Below, piece by piece: positions 17,868 through 28,204 of a stretch of DNA of 64,000 nt. Within the stretch, counting starts at the first letter, position 1. Every line of letters begins with the position of its first letter. Source of the stretch: Paenibacillus sp. JQZ6Y-1 (GTDB lineage: Bacteria > Bacillota > Bacilli > Paenibacillales > Paenibacillaceae). A program made the translations under genes and the position numbers. Location of the stretch: NCBI RefSeq assembly GCF_040719145.1, contig NZ_JBFDUZ010000001.1, positions 310,001 through 374,000 of the forward strand. Direction: 5' to 3'. Below the pieces are notes generated by a model, which had not been told where the DNA came from, ran no database searches, and was given only the letters and a program-made list of their open reading frames with translations.

Positions 17868-18005
17868 GGATGCGCTGGACTGTGCTCTGACATCAAACGT
17901 TCATTGGATAGTACATGAAGGGAACCATACCATACCGGCAACGCATCATACATCCCAGGGTATCCACATATACAGGCTATGACCATTATTGGAGGGGGAA
18001 ACAGA

Positions 18006-19079
18006 ATGAAAACAAACTGGTTGAAAATGATTTCCGGGGTAACGATGGCGGCTTTGCTGGCAACAGCGTGTTCAAGTGGAGGAGCAAGCAGCGATACAAG
18101 CGCAGCCAATAGTTCCGCTTCGGCGAACACGGGCTTGGAACAAACGGACGTTACGCTGGTGGGTGTACGGGATGCGCAGATCTCGTCGCAGCAGATCATT
18201 GCCGATAAACTGGGCTATTTTAAAGAGGAAGGCTTGAATGTAGAGAGCAAGCTGATCGAGAGCGGACCGGATATTGGACCGATGATCTCTGGCGGAAGTG
18301 CCCCGGTAAGTGTACAGACGAACTTTATGGATATTATTTTGAAATCGAACAATATCGGTGTAAAAGTGGTAGCACCGCTGGCTCAAATCGCTGGTACACA
18401 GGCGGTGGTTGGTTCCGCGAATCTGCAACTAAACTCCGCTAAGGATCTGGAGGGCAAAACGATCGGAATTCCGAACGGAGCTGATGTGAAGATTGCCATC
18501 GACAACATGGGCAAAGAGCTGGGCGTAGACGTAAGCAAGATCAAATTCGTCAATTTGGCACCAAGCGATGCCGTCGCAGCGCTGCAAAACGGTTCGATTG
18601 ATGCAATGGCAGCATGGGAACCGTTTATTACCAAAGCGATTCAAGGCGGTGGCAAATTCCTGTTCAGTGGAACTAAGAGCGAGTTGCCTGACAAAAAAGG
18701 CGATGTGAACTGGATGAGCGTGCATACAACAATGCAAGTAACGGACGACTATTTGCAGGAAAATCCGAATACGATCAAGGCGATCCTGCGTGCATTGGAA
18801 AAGGCGACCACGTATATCAATGATCACCGCGAAGATGCGATCAAGATTCTCGCACCAGAGCTGCATCTGACTGAGGACGAGCTGAAGCAAATCATGGATC
18901 GCAATGTGTACTCGATGGAAGTGGACGATTCCTATGTGAATGGCAGTAACGGTCCGGCAGTTGGCAACTATCTGTTGTCGGTTGGTAATATCACCTCGAT
19001 CCCAGATCCAGCATCCTACCATGATTTGAGTTTGCTGGAGCAAGTCGATCCGAAGCTGGTCAAAGCACAGATCAAGTAA
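18006..19079 (+). CDS. ABC transporter substrate-binding lipoprotein, NitT/TauT (SsuA) type
   Basis: 357 residues. The signal peptide ends in LLATACSSG, a lipobox, and a Ser/Ala linker follows. The body has the SsuA/NMT1 fold: QQIIADKLGYFKEEGLNVES near the start, then GAQ-like loops and IDAMAAWEPFITKA. The start ATG at 18006 is preceded by GGAGGGGG. It captures the substrate outside the cell for the ATPase and permease encoded just upstream. Such proteins bind nitrate, sulfonates, pyrimidine precursors or ureides; context favours an allantoin-related compound. Confidence 0.9.
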   Translation: MKTNWLKMISGVTMAALLATACSSGGASSDTSAANSSASANTGLEQTDVTLVGVRDAQISSQQIIADKLGYFKEEGLNVESKLIESGPDIGPMISGGSAPVSVQTNFMDIILKSNNIGVKVVAPLAQIAGTQAVVGSANLQLNSAKDLEGKTIGIPNGADVKIAIDNMGKELGVDVSKIKFVNLAPSDAVAALQNGSIDAMAAWEPFITKAIQGGGKFLFSGTKSELPDKKGDVNWMSVHTTMQVTDDYLQENPNTIKAILRALEKATTYINDHREDAIKILAPELHLTEDELKQIMDRNVYSMEVDDSYVNGSNGPAVGNYLLSVGNITSIPDPASYHDLSLLEQVDPKLVKAQIK

Positions 19080-19309
19080 GTTGTAGCGCATAGCATGACT
19101 GCATAATCGAAGAAGTACCATGACTGCGTAACCTAAGTACTACGAAACACATCTCATGACCACGTATTTTATACTCGTATCACGTAACAAGCACCAATAT
19201 CAAACGATAGAGTGTCAAAGCGCAAAGTCAGGCGTAGAAGATGATCATCCAGCCGCAATACAGATACAGCAATGATACGATTCATTTTGCAGAAGGGAGT
19301 GTACTTCGT

Positions 19310-20710
19310 ATGAACAAGCTGGATATGATCATCCATGGCGGAACAGTCGTCTTTCCCGACCGGGTGGAACACTGCGATATTGGTATTCGCGATGGCTTCA
19401 TTGTACAGATTGGCTCGCTTGATAAGAGCGACCTTGCTAGTCCAGATACCATGGTAGTGGATGCGACCGGGCTGCATGTGATGGCTGGTATGATTGATGC
19501 GCATGTGCATCTGAATGAGCCGGGGTTGGGCGATTGGGAAGGCTTTGTTACCGGCTCGTCTGCACTTGCTGCTGGTGGTTGTACGATGTATATGGATATG
19601 CCGCTTAATGGTATTCCACCAACCGTAACGACCGCGGCTCTGCAACAAAAAGTCGCTGCTGCTCAGAACAGCACGTATATCGACTATGCGTGCTGGGGCG
19701 GATTAGTGCCGGGCAAGCTGGAGCATTTGGAAGCGCTAAGTGCTGCTGGAGTATGCGGATTCAAGGCATTCATGTCTGCACCCGGCGATCCAGATGAAGA
19801 AGCATTCCGCAATGTGGACGATGATACACTGTTGGAAGGAATGCGTATCATTGCTCGTACCGGACGCGTACTCGCACTACATGCCGAGTATGAACCGACC
19901 GTATCAGCATTGACGGCAGAACTGCTCGCAGCAGGACGGACAACGCCTGCTGACTATACCGCATCCCGTCCCATTGCCGCTGAAGTGGAAGCGGTCAAGC
20001 AGGCGCTGGATTATGCACAGCAAACCGGGTGTCGCTTGCATTTTGTGCATATTAGCAGCGCGGAAGCGGTACAGATCATTATGCACGCCAAGGACAAGGG
20101 ACTGGATGTCACACTGGAAACTTGCCCGCATTATCTGGCAATGACCGATCAAGCACTGGAAGTGATCGGCGCGACTGCCAAATGTGCACCACCACTGCGT
20201 AATGCAGCAGAACAAGAGCAGCTATGGCAATGTATCGCAAACGAGCAGATTGATATGATTACCTCAGATCACTCGCCTTGTCCAAGTGAGCTGAAGGTCG
20301 ACGCCGATCATATGTTTGAAGCATGGGGCGGCATCTCTGGTGCACAGCATTCACTGGAACTAATGCTGGATGAAGGACATCTGCGCCGCGGGTTATCATT
20401 GCCATTGTTAACTCGTATGTTGTCCCTGCAACCGGCACAGCGCTTTGGGCTTCTTCCGCATAAAGGAGTGATTGCTGTTGGTGCACATGCCGATCTGGTA
20501 CTGATAAATTTGCAGCAGGGATATACAATTGAAGCGGAGCATCTGTATTATCGTCATAAGCATAGCCCGTATGTTGGGCGCACGCTACACTGTCGGGTGG
20601 AGCAGACGATTAGCCGTGGTGTAACCGTATATACGCGGAAGCAAGGAATCATCGGTGACCCGCAAGGACAGCTTATTTCGATTGCGGCCCAGCAGATGGT
20701 AGATGCATAA
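19310..20710 (+). CDS. allB: Allantoinase
   Basis: 466 residues of the cyclic amidohydrolase family. The metal-binding HVHLNEPG motif is at residues 65-72, the lysine expected to be carboxylated lies in CGFKAFMSAPG, further metal ligands in LALHAEYEPT and HFVHISSAEA, and the catalytic Asp in ITSDHSPCP. The substrate-specific parts fit allantoinase better than dihydroorotase or hydantoinase. It opens the allantoin ring to allantoate, the first step of using allantoin as nitrogen source. A GGGAG site precedes the ATG. It follows the ABC importer and ends in a strong terminator. Other allantoin genes are not in the window. Confidence 0.85.
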   Translation: MNKLDMIIHGGTVVFPDRVEHCDIGIRDGFIVQIGSLDKSDLASPDTMVVDATGLHVMAGMIDAHVHLNEPGLGDWEGFVTGSSALAAGGCTMYMDMPLNGIPPTVTTAALQQKVAAAQNSTYIDYACWGGLVPGKLEHLEALSAAGVCGFKAFMSAPGDPDEEAFRNVDDDTLLEGMRIIARTGRVLALHAEYEPTVSALTAELLAAGRTTPADYTASRPIAAEVEAVKQALDYAQQTGCRLHFVHISSAEAVQIIMHAKDKGLDVTLETCPHYLAMTDQALEVIGATAKCAPPLRNAAEQEQLWQCIANEQIDMITSDHSPCPSELKVDADHMFEAWGGISGAQHSLELMLDEGHLRRGLSLPLLTRMLSLQPAQRFGLLPHKGVIAVGAHADLVLINLQQGYTIEAEHLYYRHKHSPYVGRTLHCRVEQTISRGVTVYTRKQGIIGDPQGQLISIAAQQMVDA

Positions 20711-20734
20711 GCTGATACCGAATCAAAGAATACT

Positions 20735-20776
20735 AAGCCCTGTACCAAAAGCGAGTTCGCTTCGGTGCAGGGCTTT
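20735..20776 (+). terminator. Terminator after allB
   Basis: AAGCCCTG.ACC pairs with GGT.CAGGGCTT, followed by five T. Confidence 0.88.
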
Positions 20777-20899
20777 TTCGTAAGTCATAGTCTACGCCAA
20801 ATTACGGTTCCAGTTGTTGCTTGTTCTTTTATATAGAAAGCTTGATCAAAGACGAGCGTGATAGCATCCTTTTTTATATAGTATTCCTCTGTTCCATAC

Positions 20900-20934
20900 A
20901 AAAAAACTCCTCTCTATAGTTCTAGAGAGGAGTT
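20900..20934 (-). terminator. Terminator of the alsS-alsD operon
   Basis: AACTCCTCTCTA and TAGAGAGGAGTT are perfect 12-bp arms with a six-base loop. The A run on the plus strand gives a T run for minus-strand transcripts arriving from alsD. Confidence 0.85.
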
Positions 20935-21107
20935 CATGTATCGTTTGCTATTTTTCTATTTGTTTCTTCCTATCTTTATATCGTAACACCGATAGGAACC
21001 ATGCGGTCAGCAAGAGTGAGATTACGCCAATACATCAGCTACCTAGTGAAATGGAGAGATCCGGCATAATCGCTATTCCTACATCATCTACTCATATACA
21101 CCCAAGC

Positions 21108-21833
21108 TCAGGCGCCCGCTCCTGCACCCTCAGCAGTTAGGATCGCCTGTTCCAGATCCGGTGTTGCCAGATCGGCTTTGAGGTAGTTGTCATCGCTCGG
21201 CAGCAGCAGATTGAAGTGCTCACTGCTGCAAATGGAGATTTTGCATTTCTCTACAACAAAGTCCAGCACATGACCGCCGCCATTGCGTTCGTCGTTAATA
21301 AAGTGCAAATGATACCCAGCCACACCGATTCCCTGTGCAAATGCCGGTGTCCAGAAGCCAGCGATTACACCGTTAACCCGATTGAAATGGAAGGACGATT
21401 GCGATTTGGTCACTTCCACAAATGGTTTGTACGGCTTCGTCTGAGGTGTCACTGTCCGTGTATTCACCTCACGGAATGTGCCTTCAATCCGAATCGCATG
21501 AAAGATATTTGGACTGGACAGACGATCATTGAGCACCTCTTCCAGCTGATGACGAGTGAAGGTTCCGTTCAATTCAAACGACTGCTCCGGTTCAAAATAG
21601 GTCACTGTCGAAAAGGGAGTCGATTCCTGCAACTCCACTTTACGAGCAGTACCATTTGGATATAGATGATAATACGAGCCGTCAAAAGCGATCATTTCCC
21701 CATCCAATTGATGAAAGGTTCCGATGCCAAAGTCTCCGTATGTTTGCAATTCTTCAAATGTAATCGCTCCGTCGTATAGTCCGCTTAGTAGCGCGACCAT
21801 AGTAGAAGCCTGATAGACGACATGATTACTCAT
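21108..21833 (-). CDS. alsD: Alpha-acetolactate decarboxylase
   Basis: 241 residues matching BudA/AlsD throughout: TMVALLSGLYDGAITFEEL near the start, GDFGIGTFHQLDGEMIAFDG, and the zinc site HLHFINDERNGGGHVLDF near residues 170-190. It converts acetolactate to acetoin in the cytoplasm, a neutral overflow product that limits acidification. AGGAG precedes the ATG. The gene follows alsS by 21 bases, so the two form an operon as in Bacillus. Confidence 0.95.
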   Translation of the reverse strand: MSNHVVYQASTMVALLSGLYDGAITFEELQTYGDFGIGTFHQLDGEMIAFDGSYYHLYPNGTARKVELQESTPFSTVTYFEPEQSFELNGTFTRHQLEEVLNDRLSSPNIFHAIRIEGTFREVNTRTVTPQTKPYKPFVEVTKSQSSFHFNRVNGVIAGFWTPAFAQGIGVAGYHLHFINDERNGGGHVLDFVVEKCKISICSSEHFNLLLPSDDNYLKADLATPDLEQAILTAEGAGAGA

Positions 21834-21854
21834 TCTAATGATCTCCTTTTTATA

Positions 21855-23699
21855 TCAGTTCGTTGTTCCTGGCAGTAGTTTTTGACCGAGTTTGATATTG
21901 TCTTTGTAGTCGATCGGTACGTCGATCACGACAGGGCCTTGCTCCTGCAATGCTTCACGTAGTACGCTCTCCAGTTCGCCTGGGGAGTAGACGCGCATCC
22001 CTTTGGCGCCAAAGCTTTCCGCGTATTTTACAATATCTACATCGCCAAAATGAACACCAGAGGTACGTCCGTATTTCATCTCTTGTTGGAAGGCAACCAT
22101 ATCGTATGTGCCGTCATTCCAAACAATATGCACCATTGGTGTTTGCAGACGAACTGCTGTTTCCAGCTCCATCGAGGAGAACAGGAAGCCACCATCACCA
22201 GAAATGGAAACGACTTTCTCATGCGGATTAACCAACCCAGCGGAAATAGCCCACGGCAATGCGACACCAAGCGTTTGCATCCCATTACTGAACAGCAGGC
22301 GACGTGGTTCATACGAACGGAAGTAACGCGCCATCCAGATATAGTGAGAGCCGACATCACACGTTACGGTTACATCGTCGCCGATCATTTTGCGCAGCGT
22401 TTGAATGAAGAACAGCGGGTGAACGCGGTTGTTATCGGATGAAGTGTAAGAGATATCATCCTGATTCAGTTTGTTTTGCAGCGGAGACAGAATCGCCTTC
22501 GCTTCCGCTTGTAGCTTCAAGCCGTCCAGTTTTGGCGTCAATGCTTGTACATTGAGCGCAATATTACCGATCAGCTCCAGCTCTGGTTGGTAATCCATAT
22601 CGATATCCGCTTTGCGGTTGTCCAGATGATACACACGGCGATTGCCAGCTTTGTTCCACAGATATGGATCATATTCAATCGGGTCATATCCAATCGTCAA
22701 TACCAGATCGGCTTGCTGTAGCAGCAAATCGCCCGGCTGATTACTGAACAGACCAACTCGTCCGTAGAAATGATCAACCAGATCACGAGAGATAGCGCCC
22801 GCAGCTTGGAATGTTTCCACAACTGGCAGATCCGCATGGCGAATCAGTTCACGTACCGCAGCTGTCACTTCTGGCGCACTTGCCTTCATACCGAGCAGCA
22901 GTACAGGTAATTTGGCATCGCGGATGTTCTGTGCGACTTCATCAATAAATGCTGCTGGTGCGGTACCGAGCTGAGGCATACGCAGCGGTGCAAGTGTAAA
23001 CTCTTGTGCTTCGCTCAGCAGTACGTCAGTTGGCAGGCTGACAAATGCTGCGCCCGGCTGGGAAGAGGAAGCTTCACGGAACGCATTGGTGATCGCTTCG
23101 ACTACATTGTCAGGATGACCGACTTCAACACTATATTTAGTTACTGGCGCAAACAGCCCAGCGTTATCCATCGATTGGTGTGTGCGTTTCAGACTAGCCG
23201 TACGTGGAACGGCACCGGCAAGAGCAACGACTGGATCACTTTCCGAATTGGCAGTGACCAATCCTGTCACCAGATTGGATGCACCCGGTCCCGAAGTAAC
23301 GAGACATACACCTGGTTTACCAGTTAAGCGTCCAATTGCAGCAGCCATAAAAGCAGCATTTTGCTCATGACGGCATACGATCAATTGCGGGCCACGTTCT
23401 TGCAGTACATCAAATACCGGATCAATCTTCGCGCCGGGAATCCCAAAAACATACTGTACATCCTGCGCAATCAGCGCATCCACAACCATATCCGCTCCTG
23501 TATTGCGACGGGTGATCTTCGGATTGGCGGAAGCAGCATTTGTCTGATGCTCGTCCGGCATCTGCAACTGATCCGCGGCAACCGATTCATTCTGTTGCGG
23601 CCGGGCAGGGGCAGATATCGAAGCAGCAGGTGCCTCCGATTGATGCAGATTTGTTTCCTCTACGTGTGCTTGTTCTGATGTTGCTGTTTTGGTACTCAA
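21855..23699 (-). CDS. alsS: Catabolic acetolactate synthase with a long N-terminal extension
   Basis: The catalytic part is very close to Bacillus Als[21 protein letters not shown], the catalytic Glu in [11 protein letters not shown], and the thiamine diphosphate motif [15 protein letters not shown], ending WND. It joins two pyruvates into acetolactate. Translation most likely begins at a TTG at 23699, with AAAGGAG nine bases upstream. This gives about 75 extra residues, rich in Ala, Gln, Glu and Ser, before the usual beginning ([14 protein letters not shown]). The extension looks disordered and has no obvious targeting signal. The gene heads the alsS-alsD operon. Confidence 0.93.
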   Translation of the reverse strand: MSTKTATSEQAHVEETNLHQSEAPAASISAPARPQQNESVAADQLQMPDEHQTNAASANPKITRRNTGADMVVDALIAQDVQYVFGIPGAKIDPVFDVLQERGPQLIVCRHEQNAAFMAAAIGRLTGKPGVCLVTSGPGASNLVTGLVTANSESDPVVALAGAVPRTASLKRTHQSMDNAGLFAPVTKYSVEVGHPDNVVEAITNAFREASSSQPGAAFVSLPTDVLLSEAQEFTLAPLRMPQLGTAPAAFIDEVAQNIRDAKLPVLLLGMKASAPEVTAAVRELIRHADLPVVETFQAAGAISRDLVDHFYGRVGLFSNQPGDLLLQQADLVLTIGYDPIEYDPYLWNKAGNRRVYHLDNRKADIDMDYQPELELIGNIALNVQALTPKLDGLKLQAEAKAILSPLQNKLNQDDISYTSSDNNRVHPLFFIQTLRKMIGDDVTVTCDVGSHYIWMARYFRSYEPRRLLFSNGMQTLGVALPWAISAGLVNPHEKVVSISGDGGFLFSSMELETAVRLQTPMVHIVWNDGTYDMVAFQQEMKYGRTSGVHFGDVDIVKYAESFGAKGMRVYSPGELESVLREALQEQGPVVIDVPIDYKDNIKLGQKLLPGTTN

Positions 23700-24510
23700 G
23701 CTCTCCAACTCCTTTAATTTTGTAGTTTCTTGCTGAACATATCCAAAAGAACAGCAGGGTTTGAATACACAGTGAAATGGCTTTACTTTTTTCTGAATAT
23801 ACATGTAAATATGGAAAAGAGTACATATCTATTCTATTCCCATAAAAAGTAAAATCAATAGTTAAAATTTGAATTGTTAGCTGGAAGCGATAACAAAAAG
23901 AGGAGATGTTCAAGATAGATAACATAAGATAAAAAGAAGAGATAGTTCACGCTTACATGAAGCAAAATGATCAAATTTAGATGAAAATGGCTTTTTTTGA
24001 GAGAATTATATGGATGATTTACACGTATTACAGAAAGAAGAGCGAAGAGAAGGATTCCTAAACAAGGATCTAGCGGAGTGAGTTGATCCATAATTTCCAG
24101 TAAAATATTATAAAATGAATCTTCATATGAGGATGAGAGAGAAGCAAATTATAAGTTAAGTAGTGGGAGAAGCATATTCTCATTTTCAAAAAAGATGAAA
24201 AGATACAAATGGATCACGTATTAAAGCGCAGCTTGAGCACCGTTGTTTTTCATACTATATTGCTCGTTAAGTATAATAAAATTGTAGATTATAGATACAT
24301 GATATTTCGCACAGTCTATATATCGAAAATGAAATTAACGAAAGACATATAGGGTATCTTGATGAAATAAAAGAGTAGCCATAACGACAATATAAGCATT
24401 CATCTACCATATACTTGTTTGTACATATTTATTTTGGCGATATAGCATTCGTATTCTTCTATGCAATAATACGGAACAGATGATTACATATATAAGAAAA
24501 AGGAATATAC
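23700..24510. other. A/T-rich region without recognised genes
   Basis: Strongly A/T-rich. It must contain the alsS promoter (TTGATT and TAGAAT, 16-base spacer, on the minus strand near 23835-23865). No ORF with a ribosome binding site was seen. Confidence 0.5.
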
Positions 24511-24586
24511 AAATAAGCGCCTGCTAGAATCAGTAGAGTATCAAGAGCATCTTGTATACTGTACGTCATCAAACAGGCGCTTATTT
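24511..24586 (-). terminator. Long inverted repeat, probable que operon terminator
   Basis: AAATAAGCGCCTG and CAGGCGCTTATTT are perfect 13-bp arms around 50 bases. On the minus strand a T-rich stretch follows, consistent with ending queF transcripts. Confidence 0.55.
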
Positions 24587-24669
24587 AAGCGTCTCAATTT
24601 ATATTGAAACAACTACAAAAATATTTGGATTATGAGTTTACATATTCACCATAGAACCAGCATTTTTTA

Positions 24670-24715
24670 AACGCCAACGCCAACGCCAACGCCAACGCCA
24701 ACGCCAACGCCAACG
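24670..24715. repeat. Tandem hexamer repeat
   Basis: Seven exact AACGCC units plus AACG, ending 10 bases from the queF stop codon. Probably variable in length. Confidence 0.9.
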
Positions 24716-24724
24716 TGTGGAGGA

Positions 24725-25222
24725 TTAGCGGTTGTCGATGGTTTCTGGGTACATGTCGTGGTTCATCATACGATGCTCTGCCATTTGCTCGTACTTCGTG
24801 CCCGGTTTGCCATAGTTGGTGTACGGATCAATCGAGATGCCGCCGCGTGGGGTGAATTTACCCCATACTTCGATATAACGTGGGTCCATCAGCTTCACCA
24901 GATCGTTGAGGATAATGTTCATGCAATCCTCGTGGAAATCACCATGATTGCGGAAGCTGAACAGATACAGCTTGAGCGACTTGCTTTCTACCATTTTCTC
25001 ATCAGGAATATAGCTGATATAAATAGTCGCAAAATCCGGCTGTCCCGTAATCGGGCACAGGCTCGTAAACTCGGGGCAATTGAATTTTACAAAATAATCG
25101 CGATATGGATGCTTGTTATCAAAGCTCTCCAAAATGCTTGGATCATATTCAAATGTATATTTCGTTCCTTGATTGCCGAGCAACGTCAGGTCTTGCATTT
25201 CATTTTCTTGTCTGCCTGCCAT
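24725..25222 (-). CDS. queF: preQ0 reductase (7-cyano-7-deazaguanine reductase)
   Basis: 165 residues, the size of the short (type I) QueF. The catalytic Cys56 is in [12 protein letters not shown], with Asp63, and the NADPH/substrate region is [20 protein letters not shown]. It reduces preQ0 to preQ1 with NADPH in the queuosine pathway. The start at 25222 has AAAGGAGC upstream; the frame is open for 30 more codons without a better site. It is the last gene of the queC-queD-queE-queF operon. Confidence 0.95.
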   Translation of the reverse strand: MAGRQENEMQDLTLLGNQGTKYTFEYDPSILESFDNKHPYRDYFVKFNCPEFTSLCPITGQPDFATIYISYIPDEKMVESKSLKLYLFSFRNHGDFHEDCMNIILNDLVKLMDPRYIEVWGKFTPRGGISIDPYTNYGKPGTKYEQMAEHRMMNHDMYPETIDNR

Positions 25223-25371
25223 AATGTGCAAAGCTCCTTTTTTAAATAGAATCATGTCGTTATAGGAATACCGGATAGGGAGGGCGGATGCTGGATGAAG
25301 ATGATCTATCATCCTCAGCTCTTATGTTCAAGCATCCCTCGCGCTATCATCACAGTATCTAGAATATATTT

Positions 25372-26352
25372 TTACACGCCGCGCTTGTTACCCCAGACGA
25401 GGGTATGCAGTTGTGGCAGGATGCGCGCATCATTGAATGCTGGGCGCTCCATCGCCTGATCAATCAGCCATTCATACCGATGCAGCAGCGAAGATGCAAT
25501 ATCATCATCCGCGCTCAGTACATCTGGATTGCCCGTTTGCATATAAAAAGGAAGGGATGGATAGCGCTCATGCACTTGCTGCGCATAATCCAGATCGGCT
25601 TCGTCGAAAATAACGACCTTCAAGCTAACTGCCTGCTCGACAGCTGGTAGCTTATCGCCATCCTCATCTGCAAACATGATCTGCTGCATCATCTGATCAA
25701 CGGGATTGCGGCGCAGACGACGAACAATATCATCCAGCACGTCAAAGTCGGTAGTCATACCGGAGCTTGGTGGTTTCGGCGAAATGGTCACATCGTTAAT
25801 ATGCAGCAGCCAATCCTGCCAGCGCGAGCCTTGTGTTTCCACAGCAGTGCGGATATTGTGCTGACGCAGCAACGTAACCAGCTCGCCAATCGAACCCAGT
25901 AATGCCGGATTGCCACCAGAGATGGTCACATGACTGAATCGGTCGCCGCCGATGGCTTTCAATTCGTCAAACACATCCTGTGCACTCAGTTTGCGAATCT
26001 GGTCTTTGGCACTGCCATCCCATGTAAATGCCGAATCGCACCAGCTGCAACGATAATCGCAACCAGCAGTACGCACGAACATCGTCTTTTGCCCGATGAC
26101 CATACCTTCGCCCTGTACGGTCGGTCCGAAGATTTCCAACACGGGAATCGTAGCAGCGGCTTTGGGAGCTGTACCATGAGCAGATGATGTATTCGAAGGA
26201 TTGCCCTGCTGATTTGCCTGATGTTTCTCGGTATTCAACGATTCAAGCGCATTACGTTCAGAATGAATCGAAGTGGAATCAGACCGTTTGTTGTCGTTTG
26301 TATTCGAAACTGTCTCTGTTGCCGGACGAGTATCTTCCCATACTTTACTCAT
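25372..26352 (-). CDS. queE: 7-carboxy-7-deazaguanine synthase (radical SAM)
   Basis: The catalytic part closely follows Bacillus QueE: IPVLEIFGPTVQGEGMVIGQ, the radical SAM cysteines in CDYRCSWCDSAFTWDG, and HVTISGGNPALL. It turns carboxytetrahydropterin into carboxydeazaguanine. The ATG at 26352 overlaps the queD stop (ATGA) and has GGGAG 11 bases upstream; another ATG lies at 26364. Ahead of the catalytic part are about 65 residues rich in Ser, Asn and Thr that Bacillus QueE lacks, and there is a 20-residue insertion (NPVDQMMQQIMFADEDGDK) in the second half. Both look like disordered additions. Confidence 0.93.
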   Translation of the reverse strand: MSKVWEDTRPATETVSNTNDNKRSDSTSIHSERNALESLNTEKHQANQQGNPSNTSSAHGTAPKAAATIPVLEIFGPTVQGEGMVIGQKTMFVRTAGCDYRCSWCDSAFTWDGSAKDQIRKLSAQDVFDELKAIGGDRFSHVTISGGNPALLGSIGELVTLLRQHNIRTAVETQGSRWQDWLLHINDVTISPKPPSSGMTTDFDVLDDIVRRLRRNPVDQMMQQIMFADEDGDKLPAVEQAVSLKVVIFDEADLDYAQQVHERYPSLPFYMQTGNPDVLSADDDIASSLLHRYEWLIDQAMERPAFNDARILPQLHTLVWGNKRGV

Positions 26353-26840
26353 GAAAGCATCCACTCCCGTCTTGCTTCGGCATAGCTGGTCGGTGTTTCA
26401 TATAGCTGTACAAACTCCGTCCGTCCGCCTTCGACCTGACTGCGGTAAGGTTCACTTTGCAATGCCTGTTCCATTTGCTCAAACAGCCAGACCACCATGT
26501 TTTCGGCGGTTGTGTTCATCGGTGGCAATGTTTCATTCAAATAACGGTGATCCAAATACGGCTCGATGCGTTCTTTCCAAATGGTCTTAATGTCGCCAAA
26601 ATCTACAACAATCCCATTCTCGCTCGGCATGCCGCTGATGCCGAAGATCGCTTTATACGTATGTCCGTGCAGATTCATACATTTGCCTTCATACGCATGC
26701 AAATGATGGGCTGCATCAAACGTAAATTCTTTATTCACTAACACCCGTCTGCGATGGTAACGGAGCTGGTCGTGCGTAATATCTGTGCCAAACTGCTGTA
26801 GCTGCTCAACAATACGAAACGGTCCGGGTTGACTCATCAT
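26349..26840 (-). CDS. queD: 6-carboxy-5,6,7,8-tetrahydropterin synthase
   Basis: 163 residues. The zinc histidines are in [14 protein letters not shown] and NLHGHTYKA, and the catalytic Cys in KCMNLHGH. It converts dihydroneopterin triphosphate to carboxytetrahydropterin. The gene overlaps both neighbours by four bases (ATGA), indicating translational coupling in the que operon. Confidence 0.94.
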   Translation of the reverse strand: MMSQPGPFRIVEQLQQFGTDITHDQLRYHRRRVLVNKEFTFDAAHHLHAYEGKCMNLHGHTYKAIFGISGMPSENGIVVDFGDIKTIWKERIEPYLDHRYLNETLPPMNTTAENMVVWLFEQMEQALQSEPYRSQVEGGRTEFVQLYETPTSYAEARREWMLS

Positions 26841-27565
26841 GACTGTCCACCCTCTACTGGCATCGTGTCGGAATCGTCCAGCTCGATCATAATGCGTTTG
26901 CTAGAAGATGCGGCTGCACGTTCCTGCAAGTAGTTGTCCAGACCGGCTTTGCGCAATTTGCACGCTGGGCATTCGCCGCAGCCATCCCCGATGACACCGT
27001 TGTAGCAGGTCAGCGTTTTTTCACGGATATATTGGAACGCACCTAGTTCATCCGCCATTTTCCATGTTTCCGCTTTGTCGAGCCACATCAGTGGCGTATG
27101 GATTACAAATTGATGATCCATCGACAGATTGAGTGTCACGTTCAGCGATTTGACGAAAATATCGCGGCAATCCGGGTATCCGCTAAAGTCCGTTTCGCAG
27201 ACGCCAGTGATAATATGACGCGCGCCTTTTTGTTTGGCAAGAATGGAAGCAAAACTCAGAAACAGCAGATTGCGTCCATCTACAAACGTACTCGGCAGCT
27301 CGCCTTCTTCATGTGTAATCTCGATGTCGGAGCGAGTCAACGCATTCGGTGCCAATTGGTTGAGCAGACTCATGTCTAGAATTGTATGCTCGACGCCTTG
27401 CTCGGCAGCGATTTGTTTGGCGACTTCAATCTCCGCACTGTGACGTTGTCCATAGTTAAACGTAACAACCTCTACCTCAGCAAAGGTTTGCTTTGCCCAG
27501 AACAGGCAAGTGGTACTATCTTGGCCACCGCTAAATACGACAACCGCTTTTTCATTTTTAAGCAT
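26837..27565 (-). CDS. queC: 7-cyano-7-deazaguanine (preQ0) synthase
   Basis: 242 residues with the PP-loop SGGQDS at residues 12-17 and the zinc site [13 protein letters not shown] near the C-terminus. It uses ATP and ammonia to make preQ0 from carboxydeazaguanine. It is the first gene of the operon and lies behind a preQ1 riboswitch with a terminator. Confidence 0.95.
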   Translation of the reverse strand: MLKNEKAVVVFSGGQDSTTCLFWAKQTFAEVEVVTFNYGQRHSAEIEVAKQIAAEQGVEHTILDMSLLNQLAPNALTRSDIEITHEEGELPSTFVDGRNLLFLSFASILAKQKGARHIITGVCETDFSGYPDCRDIFVKSLNVTLNLSMDHQFVIHTPLMWLDKAETWKMADELGAFQYIREKTLTCYNGVIGDGCGECPACKLRKAGLDNYLQERAAASSSKRIMIELDDSDTMPVEGGQS

Positions 27566-27720
27566 GACAAAATCTCTCCATTTCCTTAAAGGGATAATCA
27601 GATAAGCAACGAATCATTTGTTCCAAATGTCGTCTCTGTTGTCCTTCGGGAAGCGAGAGATTCATGAACTGGGTCTATAGGCATTTTGACAATGCAAAAA
27701 CAAACCTGACGATATGCCGC

Positions 27721-27758
27721 AAAAAAGCACGACCATTGCCTACAATCGGCACTGTCGC
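27721..27758 (-). terminator. Terminator controlled by the preQ1 riboswitch
   Basis: On the minus strand GCGAC..TGCC pairs with GGCA..GTCGT across a seven-base loop and is followed by six T. It lies between the riboswitch and queC, so preQ1 binding should promote early termination. Confidence 0.75.
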
Positions 27759-27785
27759 TACAGACACATCCTATTCAGGAGGGTT

Positions 27786-27818
27786 TTAGTTTTTTATAGA
27801 GGGAGTTCGCGAACCTCT
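27786..27818 (-). promoter_or_regulatory. preQ1-I riboswitch
   Basis: On the minus strand the 33 bases begin AGAGGTTCGCGAACTCCCTC and continue TATAAAAAACTAA. This fits the class I preQ1 aptamer: a short P1 stem (AGAGG with CCTCT), a cytosine-containing loop, and an A-rich tail that forms the pseudoknot. It stands upstream of queC. Confidence 0.92.
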
Positions 27819-28204
27819 CCCGCGTAGTACCGTAACGGACAACGTTCAGCCAATGATCAGGCTTTGACGTAGTGCCGAATGGTGCAACGACGGATTATTC
27901 TTCTGTTCAGGATGCGGCTTGAAAACCGCTTTACCAGTATAGCATATTTGCGTGCCAAGAAAAGAGAGTTTTGGTGATATGTACGAGGTTTGGAGCAATT
28001 TATTTAGACGATGCCTATTCATTTACTGGCGACTACAGATTTGGATCTTCTTTCTAGTCAGTTTGCTTTATTTTTGAAGAAATCAAATGAGAATTGAAGT
28101 ACAATCATGAGTATATCGTATATGAACATGGAGCAACTATTTTGAAAGCCTCGCTGGTATACTAGCCATAGAATATAAGATCATTAAAATGGCAGGAGAA
28201 CGAT

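Noticed and set aside
24670..24715. Repeat array as CRISPR
   Set aside because: The units are contiguous hexamers without spacers and there are no cas genes.
27890..27960. tRNA-Ser-like stretch (GCGG CTTGAAAA CCGC with a CAGTATAGCATA tail)
   Set aside because: Only an anticodon-arm-like hairpin is present, with an eight-base loop; no acceptor, D or T arm can be built around it.
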